Below are positions 8,673-16,886 of a DNA stretch of 64,000 bases, in pieces (position 1 is the stretch's first letter; every line of letters starts with the position of its first letter). This DNA is from an uncultured Granulosicoccaceae bacterium (GTDB taxonomy: Bacteria > Pseudomonadota > Gammaproteobacteria > Granulosicoccales > Granulosicoccaceae). Under the pieces are notes generated by a model, which did no database searches, was not told the origin of the DNA, and saw only the letters and a program-made list of their open reading frames with translations. The position numbers and the translations under genes were made by a program. The DNA lies in the NCBI GenBank assembly GCA_937957915.1, contig CALGNZ010000028.1, positions 1-64,000 on the forward strand, given 5' to 3'.

Positions 8673-9185
8673 GTGAACACTGAAAATGCCGGGCGGCAAC
8701 TGGCTCTGACAAAGATCGACGAGCGCTGGCGGGCAGTGCACGAGGCAACGTTGTTGTTCGTTATAGACAACGAAAACGTACTTTTGATTCGAAAAAAGCG
8801 CGGATTGGGGGCCGGCAAGATAAACGGCCCTGGTGGCAAGCTTGATCCAGATGAAACACCTCAACAATGTGCCATACGTGAAGTTTCAGAGGAATTGTGC
8901 ATCGATGCGCACGCACCGGAGTGCAGGGGCGAGCTTAAATTTCAATTTATCGACGGGTACTCAATCCACGTACATGTTTTTGTTGCCCGGCACTACACGG
9001 GTGTGCCAACTGAAACAGATGAGGCAGTTCCGCTTTGGTGCCCGGTTTCAGACGTTCCTTATCAGGAGATGTGGGCGGATGATAGCGTCTGGCTGCCTGA
9101 AGTGCTGGCCGGCTCGGGAGTTGATGGTCGCTTTATTTTCGATGGCGACAGATTGCTTGAATATGATGTGGTCTTTACTGAATGA
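8673..9185 (+). CDS. NUDIX hydrolase (MutT/MTH1-like)
   Basis: The Nudix box is present as GPGGKLDPDETP then IREVSEELCID, with all key acidic residues. The GGKLDPDET form resembles 8-oxo-dGTP/2-hydroxy-dATP diphosphatases (MTH1-like), which sanitise the nucleotide pool. The total from the chosen GTG (8673) is 171 residues. An earlier in-frame GTG at 8595 would add 26 residues with no family support, so the start is uncertain. The ADP-ribosylglycohydrolase-like gene begins only 9 bases after its stop, which suggests co-transcription. That pairing also allows ADP-ribose or a related nucleotide as the real substrate. Confidence 0.82.
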   Translation: MNTENAGRQLALTKIDERWRAVHEATLLFVIDNENVLLIRKKRGLGAGKINGPGGKLDPDETPQQCAIREVSEELCIDAHAPECRGELKFQFIDGYSIHVHVFVARHYTGVPTETDEAVPLWCPVSDVPYQEMWADDSVWLPEVLAGSGVDGRFIFDGDRLLEYDVVFTE

Positions 9186-9194
9186 GCGTGCATA

Positions 9195-10373
9195 GTGGCA
9201 GAAGTAAATAAGGTAGATGCCCCCTTAATTATTACCGGCGACGAAACTTTGGAGTCAACTATCAATCCTGTGAAAAACGAGAAATGTAGAGCAGCTTTGC
9301 AATCACTTTTTATCGGTGATGCGTTATCAATGCCCGTGCACTGGTTTTATAATCCGCTAGATATTCAGAGAGTATTCCCCGGCGGTATTACTCAAATGGA
9401 GGCTGCACCGGAAATCCATCCCTCCTCAATAATGTCACTGCATTCGACAACCGCCGGAGGGCGCAAGTCTGTGTCGCGAGGTAGACAGCCTGGCAACGCT
9501 GCCAGGGAAATCGTTGGCGACGTTATTCTGCGTGGCAAGCAGCAATATTGGGGGATACCACATCAGCATTATCACCGTGGTATGCAAGCTGGCGATAACA
9601 CGCTCAATGCCTGTTGTGCCAGAGTGATGATTCGCGGCCTGATCAAGTCAGCTGGTGTTTACAGTAAACAAAGTTTTCTCGAAGACTATATTGAATTTAT
9701 GACTGCTGAGGATCCGCAGCATCCGGATACCTACGCTGAATCCTGGCACCGTGGGTTCTTTGCCAATCGAGAGAGGGGCTTGCCAACGGATCAATGTGGT
9801 GCAGTAACTCACGACACACCGTCAGTCGGTGGCCTGGTCGCGATTGTGCCACTTGCACTAAAACTGCTGATTGAAAATGGTGGTTCGCAGACCGAAGTTG
9901 ATTCCGTCTGTAAAACCTGTCGCGAGCAATTGATGCTGACTCACCCCGACGAATTACTCGCACGCGTTTGCGATTCCATGGTTGCGCTGTTTGCGGCGCT
10001 GCTGCAGCGCGATCCGAATGATGATGCATTGCTGCTACTGGTGCGTGCCAGTCGATGCATTTCCGGGGTAGATTTAAACAGACTGTGGCAAAAAGCCCCC
10101 GGCGACATGCATGTGGTGGGTGGTACTTTTTCAACAGCGTGCTACATCACCGATTCCTGGCCATCTTTGCTATATCTGGCGGGGAAGTATCAAAATAGCG
10201 CAGAAGCGGCAATGCTTGCCAATACTAATCTGGGAGGTGAAAACGCTCATCGGGGTTCAGTCTTGGGTGCAATTGTCAGCCTGATTCAAGGGCAGACGTC
10301 AGAACGGTTACTGAGCCAGTTGTTACATCGGGATGAGATCACCACTGAGATCGAACAACTGCTGTTGGCCTGA
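9195..10373 (+). CDS. ADP-ribosylglycohydrolase-family protein with altered metal motifs
   Basis: The 392-residue protein contains the ADP-ribosylglycohydrolase (DraG/ARH) landmarks: GDALSMPVHW (residues 41-50), AGDNT (132-136) where the family normally has a (T)DDT metal motif, and NLGGENAHRGSVLGAI (about 345-360) where GGDTD is usual. Family members remove ADP-ribose from proteins or small molecules using two Mg2+ ions. Here the acidic ligands are replaced in part (D to N in the first motif; DTD to ENA in the second), so either the metal site differs or activity has shifted. The GTG start sits 9 bases downstream of the NUDIX stop, implying one operon. An ADP-ribose-linked role for the pair is inference. 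Confidence 0.82.
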   Translation: MAEVNKVDAPLIITGDETLESTINPVKNEKCRAALQSLFIGDALSMPVHWFYNPLDIQRVFPGGITQMEAAPEIHPSSIMSLHSTTAGGRKSVSRGRQPGNAAREIVGDVILRGKQQYWGIPHQHYHRGMQAGDNTLNACCARVMIRGLIKSAGVYSKQSFLEDYIEFMTAEDPQHPDTYAESWHRGFFANRERGLPTDQCGAVTHDTPSVGGLVAIVPLALKLLIENGGSQTEVDSVCKTCREQLMLTHPDELLARVCDSMVALFAALLQRDPNDDALLLLVRASRCISGVDLNRLWQKAPGDMHVVGGTFSTACYITDSWPSLLYLAGKYQNSAEAAMLANTNLGGENAHRGSVLGAIVSLIQGQTSERLLSQLLHRDEITTEIEQLLLA

Positions 10374-10487
10374 TTGATTGTAAGGAGGGTTAGCCTCTTT
10401 CACAAACCTCGGTTTACGTTGCTCGGTGTTACGAACTTCGAACTTGCAAACCTGATCTTACGAGTCCTTATCTTACTAGCCTGGGGC

Positions 10488-11225
10488 TCAGGTGTTGCGG
10501 TTTACAAGGTAATCATTCAGGGCTTTTAGCCGTTCCACAGTACCGATATCGAACCATAACCCGTCATATACCGATGCGGAAGTCTGGCCGGCTTTTATAG
10601 TTGGTATCAGTACATCACGAAGTGGCAGGGGAGCCACTGGCAGGCTTTTAAATAACTGTGGATGGTAAAGGCCGATGCCTGAATAGGTGAATGCCTCTGA
10701 ATCGAATTTACTAATGTCATTTTTGATCTGGACTTTACCCCCCGGGGCAATAGTAAAGTCACCTTTCGAATGATGCGCCGGATTGTTAACCATCAATAGA
10801 TGAGCACTGGAGTCGGGGGATTTCGCAATAAAGTCAGCATAGTCGATATCGCACCAGACATCGGTGCTTACGACAAGAAATGGATTGTCTCCCAACAGGG
10901 GCAGGGCCTGGCGTATACCCCCTGCGGTTTCCAGTGCTACCGGCTCGTAGCTATAGTCAATGTGCAGTCCATAGCTCGATCCATCTCCAAGTGTGGATTC
11001 TATTTTTTTTGCCTGCCAACTGGTATTCACAACCACTTGTGTAACGCCGGCACCAGCCAGTTTCTCGAGGTGATAGTCGATCAGGCGTTTGCCTGCGACC
11101 TTCAGCAGCGGTTTGGCAGTGCTATCGGTCAGGGGTCGCATTCGTTCGCCACGCCCGGCCGCCAACAGCATTGCTTTGCAAGGTGTTGCAGCGGTAGTTG
11201 ATTCGGCGCTGGCAGGAGCATTCAC
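10488..11225 (-). CDS. murU: N-acetylmuramate alpha-1-phosphate uridylyltransferase
   Basis: The nucleotidyltransferase signature GRGERMRPLTDSTAKPLL is present near residues 24-41, with the metal-binding STDVWCDIDY region following. MurU joins UMP to MurNAc-1-phosphate in the peptidoglycan recycling route that bypasses MurA/MurB and confers fosfomycin tolerance. The GTG start overlaps the last base of the amgK stop codon (TAGTG), giving tight coupling. Most MurU proteins begin only two or three residues before the signature, so codon 19 (ATG at 11171) is an alternative start and the first 18 residues may be untranslated. The 245-residue length is slightly longer than usual. Confidence 0.9.
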   Translation of the reverse strand: MNAPASAESTTAATPCKAMLLAAGRGERMRPLTDSTAKPLLKVAGKRLIDYHLEKLAGAGVTQVVVNTSWQAKKIESTLGDGSSYGLHIDYSYEPVALETAGGIRQALPLLGDNPFLVVSTDVWCDIDYADFIAKSPDSSAHLLMVNNPAHHSKGDFTIAPGGKVQIKNDISKFDSEAFTYSGIGLYHPQLFKSLPVAPLPLRDVLIPTIKAGQTSASVYDGLWFDIGTVERLKALNDYLVNRNT

Positions 11226-12307
11226 TAACGGGTCTTTCCAGTGGCATATTGGGGGTTCTGCATTAGCAGATCATGCAGTGCAGAAAACTCCGGATAGTTT
11301 AGACAAACGGTCTTTATATGTTTAAGCACCAGTGGAATATTATCGAGGTAATGTGATTTACCATCTCGATAATGCAATCTGCAGAAAATTCCCAATATCT
11401 TGAGGTGCCGCTGCAGACCCATCAGGTCAAACCATCGCCGATAGGTAGCCATGCTGGTCTTTGCGTTGTTTGCATGTAGGGCAGAAGTGGTTGAGCCTGA
11501 AACAGTCGTGGTGAGGGAGGTCTTTTTCTGGGTGGTTTGTAACGACTGGTAATGCTCTTTTAACATGGGTTCGATAAAGGTTTCTGGCCATTCAACGTAA
11601 GCATCCCTCAGCAGTGATACCAGGTCGTAGGTTATCGGGCCGGCCATTGCACCCTGAAAGTCAATAATGGCTATATCGTTGTTAGATTGAATCATCAGAT
11701 TTCGACAATGATAGTCTCTGTGCACAAACACGCTCGGTTGTTCCTGTGCGGAGTCAATGCACAGGTCGAAACAGCTTTGCAGCTGACTGCTGGTATCTGC
11801 ACAGCAGTTGTATTGCAGGTGTTTTTGCAGATACCACTCAGGGAAAAGATCCAGTTCCTGGCGCAGGAACTGCGCGGAGTAGACCGGCAGGCCATCAGTT
11901 GTTGTATTGCCCTGCATCTTTATGAGTGAGTGAAGCGCGTCAGCATAAAGAGGTTTTGCCAGTTCAATGTTGCCCGGTGTGGCGATGTCCTGCAGGTGCA
12001 CTGAGCCGAGATCGCTCAGTAACATAAATCCTTTTTCCAGGTTGTAACAATGAATGTCGGGGGTGTTCAAGCCTGTCATGCTGAGTCTGCGAGCGACATT
12101 CAAAAACGTTTTAGTGTCTTCATATTCGGGTGGTGCATCTACAGCAACCAGCGTTCCGCTGTCTGTTTGCAACCGAAAGTACCGTCGAAATCCGGCATCG
12201 GCTGATAGTGGTGTGAGGCTATCGGTATTGTAGCCATGGGTGATAAGCCACGAGCGGAGCTGTTGGAAGCGCTCATCACTAACAAAATTGTATGGTGATT
12301 TGGTCAT
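11225..12307 (-). CDS. amgK: N-acetylmuramate/N-acetylglucosamine kinase
   Basis: The 360-residue protein belongs to the aminoglycoside-phosphotransferase fold. It has the catalytic loop VHRDYHCRNLM and the metal motif IIDFQGAMAGP about 20 residues later. Together with the directly overlapping downstream murU this identifies AmgK, which phosphorylates the anomeric carbon of MurNAc (and GlcNAc) released from recycled peptidoglycan. A Ser/Thr-rich stretch (about residues 255-285) is an insertion relative to the compact family core. In Pseudomonas the pair lies beside lptD-surA; that neighbourhood is absent here, and a YfaZ-type gene is divergent instead. Confidence 0.9.
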   Translation of the reverse strand: MTKSPYNFVSDERFQQLRSWLITHGYNTDSLTPLSADAGFRRYFRLQTDSGTLVAVDAPPEYEDTKTFLNVARRLSMTGLNTPDIHCYNLEKGFMLLSDLGSVHLQDIATPGNIELAKPLYADALHSLIKMQGNTTTDGLPVYSAQFLRQELDLFPEWYLQKHLQYNCCADTSSQLQSCFDLCIDSAQEQPSVFVHRDYHCRNLMIQSNNDIAIIDFQGAMAGPITYDLVSLLRDAYVEWPETFIEPMLKEHYQSLQTTQKKTSLTTTVSGSTTSALHANNAKTSMATYRRWFDLMGLQRHLKILGIFCRLHYRDGKSHYLDNIPLVLKHIKTVCLNYPEFSALHDLLMQNPQYATGKTR

Positions 12308-12443
12308 TCATTGAGTTTCAGTTTGGCCGGCTGTCCGGTACGATGCAAAGATTGGCATGACCCTTTGGATTGCCTTCCGCTACCGCCTTGATCCAACCGC
12401 CCGTTGTGATCTCGCAAATGATATCCCATAGAACGGAATAAAC

Positions 12444-13031
12444 ATGCGCATATTCTTACCAGTCGTCGCCGCTTTGGCTTTGCAATTTGGCAATACAGTT
12501 GGCAACCAGGCCAACGCTGCCGGGCTTGATTTAGCCCTGAGTAATGAAACGGCGAATATTGAGGGCTTCACGCCACTGAATAACTTCATCGAGCAGGGTG
12601 CCCTGCTATCACTGGGTCTTTTCTACAACGATCTGGATGATGCTGTAGGTTACGCCAAACTGGTCGCTGTTGGCACCCAAACCAATACAAGATTGCCGTA
12701 TCGATTGTCTGTTGGCGCAAAAGCCTACGCCGGACAGGTAAAAGCAGCCGATGCTGATGTCGGTGCCATAGCTATTGGTGGGTCAATTGAAATTCAATAC
12801 GCCGAGGGTTACAACCCAATTGATCTGACGATCGAGGGTTTTTTTACCCCGGGCATAACCACATTTGGTGATACGGAGTCCATTATTGAAATTGGAGCCC
12901 GGTTATCGGTCGAAATTGTTCCGCAGGCAAAGGCGTTCATTGGTTACCGGAACTTTGAATTCGAAGACTCCACAAATTTCACCTGGGAGCTTGACGACAA
13001 CATCCACTTTGGCATCAGGCTGCAGTTCTAG
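12444..13031 (+). CDS. YfaZ-family outer-membrane protein
   Basis: A 195-residue protein with an export signal ending around NQANA (residue 25) and a predominance of alternating hydrophobic residues ending in the outer-membrane C-terminal signature IRLQF. The segments LDLALSNETANIEG near the N-terminus and GYRNFEFEDS near the C-terminus match the YfaZ family, predicted small beta-barrels of unknown substrate. The start ATG follows ACGGAAT, a usable Shine-Dalgarno. The gene is divergent from amgK, with 136 bases between, and mazG follows after 245 bases with no clear operon link. Confidence 0.82.
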   Translation: MRIFLPVVAALALQFGNTVGNQANAAGLDLALSNETANIEGFTPLNNFIEQGALLSLGLFYNDLDDAVGYAKLVAVGTQTNTRLPYRLSVGAKAYAGQVKAADADVGAIAIGGSIEIQYAEGYNPIDLTIEGFFTPGITTFGDTESIIEIGARLSVEIVPQAKAFIGYRNFEFEDSTNFTWELDDNIHFGIRLQF

Positions 13032-13276
13032 TCATATTTAACTTTGTGATTGGAATAGCTGGAAAAAAGATCGCGTCCGCAGTAGACGATTGGTTCCCGG
13101 ACAGCCTCCTGGGCCAGCACAAATGACTACCGGTTGTCGCTGAGCTCATACGGATTAGGTGGCCGGTGTGCATTTTCTCTTAGTGACAAGCGCTGCGCAG
13201 ACTCCGTAAGGGTTGTGCAGATTCACCAGCAACGTAAGGTAAGCGGAGTATATACAGGGTGAGTCAGGTTACCTGA

Positions 13277-14119
13277 ATGGAGCAGACCAAAAGATTGCTG
13301 GGCGTTATGGAAAAGCTCCGTGATCCAGTTGATGGTTGCGAGTGGGATCTCGAGCAAACCTTTGAATCCATAGCGCCCTACACAATAGAGGAAGCCTATG
13401 AGGTTGCTGATGCCATCGACCGTGGAGATGTTGATAACATAAAGGAGGAGCTGGGTGACCTGCTGTTTCAGGTGGTCTTTCAGTCGCAGGTGGCCAGTGA
13501 TAATCGTCTGTTCAATTTTGAAGATGTAGCTAAGTCCATAGCGGACAAAATGATACATCGCCATCCCCATGTCTTTGGTGATAAAAAATTCACCAAAGAA
13601 GAGCTCAATCTCCACTGGGAAAAATCCAAAGCCCGTGACAGGGCGTCAAAGGCAACGCAAAGCGTATCGGCAATAGATGGTGTTGCATTGCCGCTTCCCG
13701 CACTTACCCGCGCCGAAAAAATTCAGAGTCGCGCTTCCCGTGTCGGTTTTGACTGGGGAACTGTGGAGCCCGTGCTGGCAAAGGTTGATGAAGAGCTTAC
13801 CGAACTGCGCGAGGTCATCAGCGACAGCCACACAGATGCCAGGCTCTCAAATGCCAAGCCCTCAAATGCCAGTCGCTCAAATGCCAGTCTCTCAAACGCC
13901 CTGGAGGATGAGCTGGGTGATTTGTTGTTTTCTGTCACCAATGTTGCGAGGCATCTCAAGGTCGACCCTGAATTAGCGTTAAGAAAAGCGACGGCCAAAT
14001 TTGAACATCGCTTCCGCTATGTCGAGAAGGCAGTATCTGCAAAGGGATTGTCGATGGAGTCTGTCCCCGAGGCAGAGCTCGATCTTCTATGGCAGGCAGC
14101 AAAGCAACGCGAATTTTGA
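13277..14119 (+). CDS. mazG: Nucleoside triphosphate pyrophosphohydrolase MazG
   Basis: Two MazG domains are visible. The N-terminal one has EEAYEVADAI and KEELGDLLFQV (residues 38-65), and the C-terminal one has DEELTELREVI and EDELGDLLFSVTN, each carrying the EExxE..ExxD metal-binding pattern. MazG hydrolyses NTPs to NMP and pyrophosphate and can lower (p)ppGpp and damaged-nucleotide pools. The 280-residue length is a little above the E. coli protein because the inter-domain linker contains four tandem SNA pentapeptide units (residues 190-209). The ATG start is placed just upstream of the conserved RLLGVMEKLRDP opening. Confidence 0.95.
   Translation: MEQTKRLLGVMEKLRDPVDGCEWDLEQTFESIAPYTIEEAYEVADAIDRGDVDNIKEELGDLLFQVVFQSQVASDNRLFNFEDVAKSIADKMIHRHPHVFGDKKFTKEELNLHWEKSKARDRASKATQSVSAIDGVALPLPALTRAEKIQSRASRVGFDWGTVEPVLAKVDEELTELREVISDSHTDARLSNAKPSNASRSNASLSNALEDELGDLLFSVTNVARHLKVDPELALRKATAKFEHRFRYVEKAVSAKGLSMESVPEAELDLLWQAAKQREF
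13844..13903 (+). repeat. Four 15-bp in-frame tandem repeats in mazG
   Basis: Units of 15 bp with the core CTCAAATGCC run head to tail at 13844, 13859, 13874 and 13889. They encode the pentapeptide xSNA(K/S) inserted in the second metal-binding helix region of MazG. The first three units differ by only one to three bases and the fourth by about five. Confidence 0.92.
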
Positions 14120-14198
14120 TCACTGAATTGTGAAGGTGCTATCGACTATTGTTCATTCGATTGCTGTTTGCCCGCTGAACTTCAGTGTGTAACCCGAG

Positions 14199-15107
14199 TT
14201 GAATTCTAATGTGCAGTTGACAGTGCTGGCTGCGTCGATATTTATTGGTATTGCCTTCCCGCAGCTTGCAAGTTGGTTTAAGCCATTTCTGTTGCCTGCG
14301 ATTTTTCTTCTTTTTACCTTTGCGATTTTCCAGATCGGGTTCAGTGACGTCTGGCGATACGCATTGAAGGAGAAAGCAACCTGGACCATTCTGGCCTGGC
14401 AGTTGATCGCGTTGCCGTTGTTGGCGGCTATTGTCTTGCGCCCGCTGTTAAGTGACTATTTTTACTTGTTGGCAGTTGTGTCTCTTTGTACCGGTGCAAT
14501 TACCGCAACGACTGCCTTAACGCGAATGCTGGGGCTCAATGATGCGCTTTCCCTGGTTGTTGGATTGCTTGGCACGATACTTATGCCAATTCCGTTATAC
14601 CTGTTTTTGAATGCGGGTGTGGCTCTTGATGCTACAGTCGAGATATCGGTTTATCTGAATCGAATAGTGGTATTCATTATTGCGCCATTTGTTCTTGTGG
14701 CCGTTGTCAGGGTAATGATCAGTCGTAGTACTGAACTGTGGCTGCAAGGCTATATGCCAACAGCAATGTTAGTGCTTTTAACAATTTTTGGTTTATCGGT
14801 GATGGACGGTGTACATGCTTTATTGCTGGAGCAACCGTTTCTGCTTCTGCAGTATGTATTACTTGCGTTCGCTATCAGTCTGGCAGTGCAGCTGCTCACA
14901 TTTTATGTTCTACGATTTCTTGGTGCACGCGATGCAATGACCGCTTGTTTGCTCTGTGCGTACCGCAATATGGGAATGGTAGCGGCTATAGCAGGTGCCT
15001 CTCTCGGCGAGCATTTTTTTATCTTTGTAGGGGTGTGGCAGTTACCGATGTATACACTGCCGAAGTTGCTCAGGAGAATCTATCAGCATGACATTCAGAA
15101 AATTTAA
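14199..15107 (+). CDS. Bile acid:sodium symporter (SBF)-like permease
   Basis: A 302-residue integral membrane protein with about nine to ten hydrophobic segments. The segment LCTGAITATTALTRMLGLNDALSL (residues about 100-123) and the later CAYRNMGMVAAIAG correspond to the two crossing helices of the BASS/SBF fold, which places it with the bile-acid:sodium symporter superfamily. The transported organic anion is unknown. A TTG start at 14199 is used; GTG at 14211 is equally possible because neither has a strong ribosome site. It is convergent with the DUF1841 gene that ends the Rnf operon. Confidence 0.78.
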   Translation: MNSNVQLTVLAASIFIGIAFPQLASWFKPFLLPAIFLLFTFAIFQIGFSDVWRYALKEKATWTILAWQLIALPLLAAIVLRPLLSDYFYLLAVVSLCTGAITATTALTRMLGLNDALSLVVGLLGTILMPIPLYLFLNAGVALDATVEISVYLNRIVVFIIAPFVLVAVVRVMISRSTELWLQGYMPTAMLVLLTIFGLSVMDGVHALLLEQPFLLLQYVLLAFAISLAVQLLTFYVLRFLGARDAMTACLLCAYRNMGMVAAIAGASLGEHFFIFVGVWQLPMYTLPKLLRRIYQHDIQKI

Positions 15108-15122
15108 GGTACGGCAGATAAG

Positions 15123-15560
15123 TCAGGTTTTACTGGCGAGTTGTTGTAGCAGTTCCATGTATAACATTTCGTCCGGTGCGGCATTGTCCTTTTGAGCTTG
15201 CCAGAGTATTTGTCCCAGGGCCTCCATCATTTCGTGTTCCATGATATGACTGTCGCGGTACTTCAGGATCATTTTTCTGGTTAAGTCTGTTATGCCGGGT
15301 GGTCTGTCGGTAGCAACCTGTTCTCTTAGTGCGATGTGCATGCCCATATGTAGAAATGGATTTGTAGTGCCATGTTCCGGATAGAATTCTGAATCTATTG
15401 CGGCTTCTGCATTTTTGAGCAGTGGGTGGTACTCCGGGTGATCGGAAATGACCTCGGCTATTAATTGCTCGAGTGGCTCAAGCTTCTGTCTGTTGTTCGC
15501 TTTTGCCCAGACATCCAGATACTGCTGTCTGAGTTTCGTACGATCCTGGGAATAGATCAT
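15123..15560 (-). CDS. DUF1841 family protein
   Basis: A 145-residue soluble protein opening with SQDRTKLRQQYLDVWAK and containing HPEYHPLLKNAE and NPFLHMGMHIALREQ, the pattern of DUF1841. The several conserved histidines (HMGMH, HIMEHEMMEALG) could bind a metal, but the function is not established. Its ATG overlaps the stop of rnfE (ATGA), so it is translated with the Rnf operon; the position is often taken by nth in related genomes. I cannot assign a role beyond possible association with Rnf. Confidence 0.88.
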   Translation of the reverse strand: MIYSQDRTKLRQQYLDVWAKANNRQKLEPLEQLIAEVISDHPEYHPLLKNAEAAIDSEFYPEHGTTNPFLHMGMHIALREQVATDRPPGITDLTRKMILKYRDSHIMEHEMMEALGQILWQAQKDNAAPDEMLYMELLQQLASKT

Positions 15561-16261
15561 GAGAGGGGTGTGTCCTGTCTAAGTGGCCTGGCACCGGCAT
15601 TGCTGGTGTCGCGGTCAGCTGCTTTGATTTGTTGCGCCGCAATCAGATTGCGAGCCGCCAGCATCAGCCCAAGAATAATAAAGGCACCGGGGGGTAGCAA
15701 TGCTACCAGCAGTCCACCGTAGTTTTCAGTCAAAGTCAGCTGCCAGTTAGCGGCGATAGGGCCAAAAAGTAAGTCAGCATCTGCCAGCAGTGTTCCCTGG
15801 CCGACTAATTCACGGATACCGCCAAGTGCAGTTAGAACGAGGGCGAACCCCGCGCCTGTTGCCAGCCCATCTACCACTGATAATCCGGTATTGTTTCGAG
15901 AGGCGAACGATTCGGCGCGCGCGAGAATTGCGCAGTTGGTGATTATAAGTGGTATGAATATACCCAGTGTCAGGTAGAGTTCGTGCCACCAGGCATTCAT
16001 AATTAAGTCAATGCAGGTAACTGTACCTGCGATCAATATTACAAAAACAGGGATGCGTATTTCCTGTATTAGCCAGTGCCTCAGAGTAGATACCAGTAGG
16101 TTGGAAAGTGTTACCGTGGCCATTGTGGCGAGGCCCAGCCCCAGTCCGTTTACGGCAGTAGTGCTAATAGCCAGTAATGGACAAAGGCCCAGTAGTTGAA
16201 CCAGTGCGGGGTTGTTGTGCCACAGCCCGTCAAGCCAGACTGTTCGAAATGTATTTTGCAT
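15557..16261 (-). CDS. rnfE: Rnf/Rsx electron transport complex subunit E
   Basis: A hydrophobic 234-residue protein with about six membrane segments. The opening RTVWLDGLWHNNPALVQLLGLCPLLA and the internal LGIFIPLIITNCAILARAE (with the conserved Cys that helps hold the intramembrane 2Fe-2S cluster with RnfA) identify RnfE/RsxE. The complex couples ferredoxin and NADH redox to ion movement or reduces SoxR. The ATG at 16261 is chosen because an earlier in-frame start at 16327 would run into rnfG and adds non-family sequence. It is the last rnf gene before the overlapping DUF1841 gene. Confidence 0.95.
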   Translation of the reverse strand: MQNTFRTVWLDGLWHNNPALVQLLGLCPLLAISTTAVNGLGLGLATMATVTLSNLLVSTLRHWLIQEIRIPVFVILIAGTVTCIDLIMNAWWHELYLTLGIFIPLIITNCAILARAESFASRNNTGLSVVDGLATGAGFALVLTALGGIRELVGQGTLLADADLLFGPIAANWQLTLTENYGGLLVALLPPGAFIILGLMLAARNLIAAQQIKAADRDTSNAGARPLRQDTPLS

Positions 16262-16277
16262 ATAGGTTGTTGTGCTT

Positions 16278-16886
16278 TTATTGCAATGTGCTTTCTGATG
16301 AAAACAGGCTTTTTTTGTTGTTTTCAAAGAATGTTAGCGTGTCTTTGATGGCGTGAACAACGGCTCTGGGAGTGATTGTCGCACCGGTAAACTGATCGAA
16401 CTCGCCCCCGTCCTTTTTGACCGCCCAGGTTAACGGGTGTGAAAGACTCTTTCCGTCAAACTGTGTAATCCAGTCTGATCTTCGGTATTCGATTTTATCA
16501 CCGAGTCCGGGGGTTTCCCGGTGTTGAGTAACCCTGACGGCGGTGATAGTACCGTTTTCAGTTAAACCAATGAGCAGACTAATATCGCCTACATAGCCAT
16601 CAGGCGCGTTAGCAGATATAACAACTGCTGTTGGTTTTCCATCGAAGCGGGCGATATATATTTTGCGCTCTTGCTGGCTGTCTGTGTCATACAGAGTGAT
16701 TGAATCATTATGTAGTTCGTTGTTGAAACTATCTGCTGGTAACACTTGTGATAATTGCAGTTGGGTATCACGCAGCTGGTTGCTGGCGATTTTTCTGTTA
16801 GTGGCACAGTGAGTGACTGAAACCACTGTTGTCACGACCAATGCAAATGCAGCCAATACGCGTGCGTGAGGTGTCAGCCTGTCCAT
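16278..16886 (-). CDS. rnfG: Rnf/Rsx electron transport complex subunit G
   Basis: A 202-residue protein with one N-terminal membrane anchor (residues about 8-25) and a periplasmic FMN domain. The flavinylation motif FTGATITPRAVV lies near residues 164-175; its second Thr is the expected covalent FMN attachment site. The segment GLGDKIEYRRSDW is also typical. RnfG passes electrons from RnfD towards the cytochrome or ferredoxin side of the complex. Its start overlaps the end of rnfD by one base, consistent with tight coupling in the rnfABCDGE order. Confidence 0.95.
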   Translation of the reverse strand: MDRLTPHARVLAAFALVVTTVVSVTHCATNRKIASNQLRDTQLQLSQVLPADSFNNELHNDSITLYDTDSQQERKIYIARFDGKPTAVVISANAPDGYVGDISLLIGLTENGTITAVRVTQHRETPGLGDKIEYRRSDWITQFDGKSLSHPLTWAVKKDGGEFDQFTGATITPRAVVHAIKDTLTFFENNKKSLFSSESTLQ

